From Acanthacorydalis orientalis (Eukaryota > Arthropoda > Insecta > Megaloptera > Corydalidae): 64,000 bases of DNA. This document shows positions 58,231 through 64,000 of this stretch, piece by piece (position 1 is the first letter of the stretch; each line of letters begins with the position of its first letter). The notes under the pieces are model-generated. The model was not told the origin of the DNA. It was given only the letters and a program-made list of their open reading frames with translations, and did no database searches. The stretch covers positions 677,089 to 741,088 of the forward strand of contig CM068322.1 of the NCBI GenBank assembly GCA_034766995.1. Direction: 5' to 3'. The position numbers were made by a program, and so were the translations under genes.

Positions 58231-59503
58231 CGAGTATAACCCCAAATATTCTCGGCCTAACATGTTCTTCACATATGCACTAATGGCGAATCTGTGCACT
58301 GCAGTAAACTCATGATTAGTGGCATTCAGTAACAGTTTCAAGGTTATAGCTAGGTCAGTCGTTCAGTGAGAGTGGTAAGAGTAAAATGTGTTCTTGACAA
58401 TGACACAAATAACTATAATTGAATATCGTGCGGTAATAAAGTTCCTGACAAAAGAAGGAGTTACACTAAATAAAATAACGATTAGACGGCGTATACGGAA
58501 AAGCTTTCTCTGCATATTCTACGGTAAAAAAATTGGATAAGAGATTGCGGATAGAAGAGTCATTGGAATATGAATCGCGTCCCAGTCGCTCTGTGAAGTG
58601 CTCACGCCTGATTCTGTTGCACTTGTCGAAGACTTGGTGTTTAGTGACCGGCCCTTAAAAGTGAAAGAATTATTAGCAAAGTCCAATGTTTCACAAAGAA
58701 TCGTTTTCTGAATTCTCTATGACCATTTAGGTATGAATAACGTCAGTGCAACGTAGATACCCACACTTTTTCAGCCGTTCAGTGTCAGCGTCGATTAGCC
58801 TACGTACGTTCATTTTTAGAGTTCTGTGAGCCAGATTCAAATGTACTAATCGAGTTAGTTGTAACATGGAATGAAATAATGGTTCTTTACTATGATCTTC
58901 TGTCCAAAAGAGAATCCATAGAATGGTGGTGAGGATGCGAACTATCCCTGATAAAAGCCAAGGTGTCTCAATCCACAAAAAAAGATCATGGTCACAGTTT
59001 TTTCGGGATTGCTATTTTATTAATAGATTTTAAGAAGCACAATACTACTGTTAATGACCTATATTATTTAATATTTTTGTATACATTGCGGGATAATATT
59101 TGCGAAAAACGGCGTAGAAAATAAAAAAAGGAGTTCACTTGTACAACGACAATGCACCAGTTCACATCACTACTGTTTCTCAAGTCGCTATTCGGGAGTG
59201 TCGCTTCGAAGAATTTTTTCACCCATCCTACAGCCTAGATATGGCCTCTGGCGCGTACTAGTTTTTGATAATTTGAAAAAATATTTACATGGACAGCGTT
59301 TTAATGATGACAATGAGTCGAAAACAATAGTAACTGATCACTTTAACATGAAAACGGAACATTATTTTTAGTATGGAATTGCTAATTGAGCGATATAAAA
59401 AATGTATTGAAGTGAAAGGGGATTATATAGAAAAATAGCAAATATTGTTCTTTTTATTTATATTATTTCCTTTCTAGGTCGAGAATTTTTGGTACTACTT
59501 TCG
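58231..59503 (+). mobile_element. Full-length mariner (1273 bp), dead
   Basis: Left TIR CGAGTATAACCCCAAATATT then CTCGGCCTA; the right end complement reads CGAAAGTAGTACCAAAAATT then CTCGACCTA. TA flanks both ends (58229-58230, 59504-59505). Confidence 0.9.
58400..59438 (+). pseudogene. mariner transposase, decayed
   Basis: Starts MTQITIIEYRAVIKFLTKEG, the first HTH, then breaks by deletion or frameshift. LKVKELLAKSNVSQRIVF (second HTH) and RRLAYVRSFLEFC-like linker text follow. The first catalytic block reads VVTWNEIMVLYYD, so GD is WN and the Asp is lost. LYNDNAPVHITT keeps the second Asp. SLDMASGAY replaces the third Asp with Ala. It ends CIEVKGDYIEK then TAG. Confidence 0.88.
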
Positions 59504-59505
59504 TA

Positions 59506-59949
59506 CTTGTTTGCCCCTTATATAAATTCTAGTTAATTCTAAAATACCTGGATGAAAAGTGCAACAACAATAATTTCCATGTGTGCATCCTCTCTAACTA
59601 TTGTAAACAGAAAATTAATGATGTAAACTATTTTATTATTTCAATGTTATTCAGAAACTAGAAGTACGGGTATAAATGTGAATGGATAACAAATCTTATT
59701 CACCTCATTCGCATTATTGTTATTATATCTCTTCCTCTATTAATATATACCAACTAGCTAATTAAAATTACTTGATTGCTGTAATAATATATTTTGTGTA
59801 TCGTAATAAATATGTCAGTGTTTAAAATATATTATCAAATAAAACAGACGGTAATTAATTAATTATTTAATTTATCGACCATTATGTAAGTGTTTATATG
59901 TATGAATGATATAATATAAACAATTATTATAAACAATATAAACATTTGT

Positions 59950-59952
<3 letters not shown>
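59506..59952. other. No gene seen
   Basis: AT-rich, nothing recognised. Confidence 0.55.

Positions 59953-60031
<79 letters not shown>
59953..60031. repeat. (AT)n microsatellite
   Basis: Two TA runs separated by TTGTC. Confidence 0.95.
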
Positions 60032-60036
<5 letters not shown>

Positions 60037-60931
60037 TTATTCGAAATACAGTACTATTCTTTTTTACTCTTTCATAAAAAATGAAAAATCCATTATAAAA
60101 ATTATTTGTAATAAATTAATGTAATTAATGTTTCTTTTAAATTAGTAGCGCATAAATAATAATAAAAAAATATTTTTCGAATATACATGTCTTGAAAGTA
60201 GTGTAAATTCATATAAAAATATAAATTTGTTTAGAGAGTTAGTGTAGTAGTTGATATATAGTATATATTTAACAATTTGAACTAAAATAAGAATAAACAT
60301 TTGATGTAATCGATATATTAAAATACCTTTCCTCTGTACGTTATATTTAAACGTTAGCTTTAAACAACAAACCTTAAACTTACATCACTTTTAAAGAAAA
60401 TAATTCTAAAATGTTTAGTAAATTTTACAAATAATTAGATAGACATAGTGGAGAGTAGAATAAACTAGCCTAGTGGAAAATTTAGGTTAATTTAGGTAGG
60501 ACTAGAGAAATAGAACAAGGTTTTCGAAAGGGTAAGACAACGAGAAATTTAACGACATTTCGCTTATCGTTGTGATTCGAAGCTGTACGACGAGATAATG
60601 CCAATCGTAATTTACAAAAGCTTTAACAGCAGTGTAGTGAAGTTTAAATAGTTCAATTCAGTAGTTGAACACAAGCATTAACTACAAGAACGGAAGTATG
60701 ATATTATTCATAGAGCGACAATTTACGCACCAGATGGTAAAACTGTTGAATAATCAATGGTTTGCTAGCATTTGATTTTGAGACTAGATAGTGAATAAAA
60801 CAACTATTGTTATCCTGATATGTTTATTGTTATATTTACTTTATCATTACTATATTGAACAAAATTTAATAAAAGATATTCGGAGCTTCTCAGGAAATAT
60901 GAATGAATGCATTAGTTCGTTTTTAGTCTCT
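60032..60931. other. No gene seen
   Basis: A slightly GC-richer stretch at 60440-60610 shows no open frame or known element. Confidence 0.55.
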
Positions 60932-60986
60932 CTCTCTCTCTCCATCCATCCATCCATCCATCCATCCATCCATCCATCCATCCATA
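60932..60986. repeat. (CT)n(CATC)n microsatellite
   Basis: About six CT units followed by about ten CATC units; the only tetranucleotide of this type here. Confidence 0.95.
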
Positions 60987-61057
60987 CTGGTTGTGACTAC
61001 GCCTGATATTCATTACTTTTCCAGGAATTTCTCTGATATATCAAGTGACAAACACAT

Positions 61058-61115
61058 ACATATATATATATATATATATACACATACATACATACATACG
61101 TACATATACTCGTAT

Positions 61116-61154
<39 letters not shown>

Positions 61155-61172
61155 CTCACACACACACATATT

Positions 61173-61206
<34 letters not shown>
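61058..61206. repeat. Compound (AT)n/(ACAT)n/(CA)n microsatellite
   Basis: Interleaved TA, TACA and CA units over about 150 bp, ending in a 30-bp TA run. Confidence 0.95.
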
Positions 61207-61211
<5 letters not shown>

Positions 61212-62227
61212 CCAATAAACATAATTCAATAATAACTCATTCATAACAGAACATACAGAGAATTATCTAGGAGAGAAAAATAAATACAAAACCTATATCA
61301 ACTTCCTGGACACTAAAAATAAAAATTACACTGTATTATTCTTATATGCTCTTTTTATGCAGATATGCTGTTACTTTTCTCTTATTTATTTCAGTTATAT
61401 AGTTCATTGTAAATGATAATTTTTTAATTTAATGAACAGAAGAAGTGAAATGCCAAATATGTATATATTAAATATATATTATAAAGACTAAATTCAGTTT
61501 TACTTGTTTTTGTTTGACCAATTACCTGAACGATACGGTTTACTGTAACATAAAATGAGTAGAATGCATTGAACTTAGGCATGAAATTGAATATTCGTGC
61601 GTAGCTATCCTATTGAATATCTTGTTAAATGTGTTAATCAGCTGTTTGACAACAAAAATAGTACTGCAAAGCTCTTGATATTTGACTATACATTTCAAAC
61701 AATTATATTGTATAATCATTAAGAATGAACCTAGAATATATCTCTATTTAAATTAAATGTTTGTTTTAACTTGTAATCAATTTAAAAATAAACATTTACC
61801 GACAAAAAAATGACAATATATAGAAAATGAAAATATAAAATCTATGATGATTTTTTTAAAAAGTAGCATTGATCAAAATGATTGATACTGAGATAATTAT
61901 AATTATGAATACACGTGTTGAGATCAGAAAATGTGATGTCTGAGATTTTCAAAAGGAACAAATGCTTATTTTTAACTGATTACTCTCTTCAATATACTCT
62001 TAAGCGGCTTTATACTTAATCCAATGGAATTAATGGTTTGAAAATCATTTTAGACAAAAAATGTCTATGAAACATTTAACAACCACTTAATTTTTGTAAT
62101 TGTTTGATTGAAAAAAAATTTTTAATTTCAAACCATGCTGAATATAAATAATTTCAATATATAAGCCAAAGTTGGAAGATTCCTTTTTTCATTTAAAATT
62201 TTCTACTTGACTTATTTATTTAATAAA

Positions 62228-62231
<4 letters not shown>
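61207..62231. other. No gene seen
   Basis: AT-rich, nothing recognised. Confidence 0.6.
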
Positions 62232-62287
<56 letters not shown>

Positions 62288-62300
62288 AGAGAGAGAGAGA
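62232..62300. repeat. (AT)n(GA)n microsatellite
   Basis: TA run followed by about seven GA units. Confidence 0.95.
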
Positions 62301-63724
62301 TGATCATCGTTATTTAATTTAATGTTTTATCATTATTATTATTTACTGAATGCAATATGTGGTTTCAGCATGATAGATCCATACAACAAAAGAAGTCATT
62401 CCATTATTAGAAAATATGTTTCCAAATTGTTCAACAATCATATTTGACCACTTTCATCGATAAGCGCAATTACTGGATTTAGTGAAATTGACTTTTTGAA
62501 AGTTTATTGAAATTAAATCAATTTAAAAAAGATGCCCTGCTGCGAGAGATATCTGAGTCTTTATAGTTTTTAGATTTACAATGGATACGAGTAGCAGTCA
62601 CTGTAAAATGTAAACATATCATTTCTAAACATATTTTAATCGCTGAAAATTCAACAAACAATCTCAGATGTATATATAAAATATTAATAATTTTTTTAAT
62701 ACAATTATTATACCAAATAACATTTCAATTATTATCTCCATTAAAAAAATAAATAGTGAATTAAAAAATTAATTGTTTATTTTTTATGTCGAGGTAAGCA
62801 TGTTAACATTAGTTTTCGACAGGTTTAATCCTGTTTAACATTTTAATTTTTAAATGATGCATCCAATGTCTTTCTTGTTCTTATAGGATCGCCGACGATA
62901 CATTATTGGGGAGATACAGTTATTTTTTTACATCTATTTTTACGCATTGTAAAGCTATATCGTTTTTTTTTTTGTAGATAAACATAAAGGGGAATCTTAT
63001 AAGAAAAAGAATTTAGAAACATTATATCTGTAATTAAAAATAATGAAATAAGTGTACGTACTGGCTTTATACAAATTAAAATTTCGGAATTAATTGTTTT
63101 TCTTTGAATTACACCAAGAAATTTTTACAAAAAATCTGTACCTGTAGAAGATGAAGGAAAAATGAGAGAAATAATCTACACTTATCAAATTAAATGTTCG
63201 AAAGCTCGATACTAATCACATGTTTAATCAATAAAAGTAGATAGTAGGATATGAATAGATTCATTTCTTCTTAGAAGAAAAAAATTATATGTTATTATAA
63301 ATTAAAAGGGGTATAACTTATTAAAGCTCCAGGTATTTATAAAGCAGAAGTTAATAATTTTTAAGACATGCGTGAAACTTTTCTAGATGAGGATAATACA
63401 AGAAATAAGCCTAGAAGAATATTTAATAGGAAAGAAATTGGATTTTAGTGTTTCGATACAATAAATAAAGCTTAACTACATACCCGGTGTCACATCCAAC
63501 ACATATCGGAATCTCTTCCATTTAGTATAAAATAGATGGGGAAAAAGTACATTTTTATTTAAATAACTTCTCAGCCTGATTTTACGTTTATTTTATGTAT
63601 AAATGTATTTCATCAAAGTAATAAAATAAATATATCCCTTATTTTTATTTATTTGTTTGCACTTTTTTAATGTTTTACATTGATTTGAAAAATGTAACGG
63701 CATTTCTTCATGAATTACCTTATA
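62301..63724. other. No gene seen
   Basis: A good acceptor-like site (TCTTTCTTGTTCTTATAG at about 62886) is followed by only 29 open codons and no donor. Confidence 0.5.
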
Positions 63725-64000
63725 CGAGGTCAGACAATTAAGTAATGCGACCGATTTTTTTTCTCGGCCTGTGGTAACACTGCGAACTGGTAACTCCGCC
63801 ACTGTAATAGCAGATCCCTACTCTCTCGATTGAGACCTTGACCACCCTCGTACGATCATTTCTTCGCCAGCTGTTTAGTGTTTTGTAACAACGCGCGAGT
63901 AGTGCATGTCACGAAAATGGAACAGAGAAATTTAGATAAGATTGTCTCGAGCAGGTTGAAAGTGATCCTACTCTTCTCGATCGAGTTATTACTGGTGATG
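63725..64000 (+). mobile_element. mariner deletion derivative, copy D, cut by the window end
   Basis: Same TIR and leader as copies A-C, preceded by TA. It keeps the parental start (ATG at 63917, MEQRN) for five to eight codons and then joins ATTGTCTCGAGCAGG, with different breakpoints from the other three. The junction is out of frame with the catalytic domain, so this copy cannot make the 221-residue product from its native ATG. The remainder lies beyond the window. Confidence 0.9.

Noticed and set aside
62887..62977. Possible exon after a strong acceptor
   Set aside because: Counting the T run gives a stop after 29 codons and no donor was found.

Overview
The window is eukaryotic nuclear DNA, very AT-rich, with no bacterial-type gene layout. 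The dense mariner/Tc1 relics, RTE-like LINE pieces, piggyBac-like ends and dozens of long (AT)n microsatellites point to an arthropod, most likely an insect; I cannot place it more precisely. No complete host protein-coding gene is visible, and I saw no tRNA, rRNA or CRISPR array. The region reads as intergenic or deep-intron sequence built from transposon fossils and microsatellites.

Layout. 1-5 kb: AT-rich DNA with one decayed unrecognised reading frame (903-1280) and several AT-centred palindromes. 5-9.3 kb: a pogo/Tigger fragment abutting a mariner 3' end, two small inverted-repeat elements, and a near-complete Tc1-like element (6896-9250) split by a LINE fragment. 9.3-18.9 kb: mostly featureless AT-rich DNA and microsatellites. 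18.9-22.5 kb: GC-richer islands, three of which look like short exons with canonical splice signals (two on -, one on +), beside an internally rearranged mariner. 23-27.5 kb: a mariner fragment, a 5'-truncated LINE with an open reverse-transcriptase frame, and a full-length dead mariner. 30-39.4 kb: a 57-bp insertion with 13-bp target duplications, two DD41D-type elements, a 187-bp fold-back element, a LINE fragment and a mariner deletion derivative. 40-49 kb: a candidate LTR with a 38-bp tandem array, three more mariners, MITEs and an LTR-like leader. 50-59.5 kb: four more mariner elements or fragments, a deletion derivative, a 252-bp MITE and one CpG-rich island (55725-55945). 63.7-64 kb: the start of another deletion derivative.

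The most interesting system is a young mariner subfamily. Three copies (37030-37951, 42342-43262, 52405-53326) share one internal deletion that removes the DNA-binding N-terminus and leaves a 221-codon frame carrying the whole DD34D catalytic domain. Two of the three frames are intact, and the two + strand copies differ by only about a dozen bases. A fourth copy at the right edge has a different deletion. A second theme is that (TA)n tracts act both as landing sites for TA-targeting elements and as tails of LINE copies, and some sit at the centre of palindromes with unique-sequence arms.

All coordinates were read by eye from the sequence. Element ends with matching TIRs and TA duplications are reliable to a base or two; those given as approximate are not.
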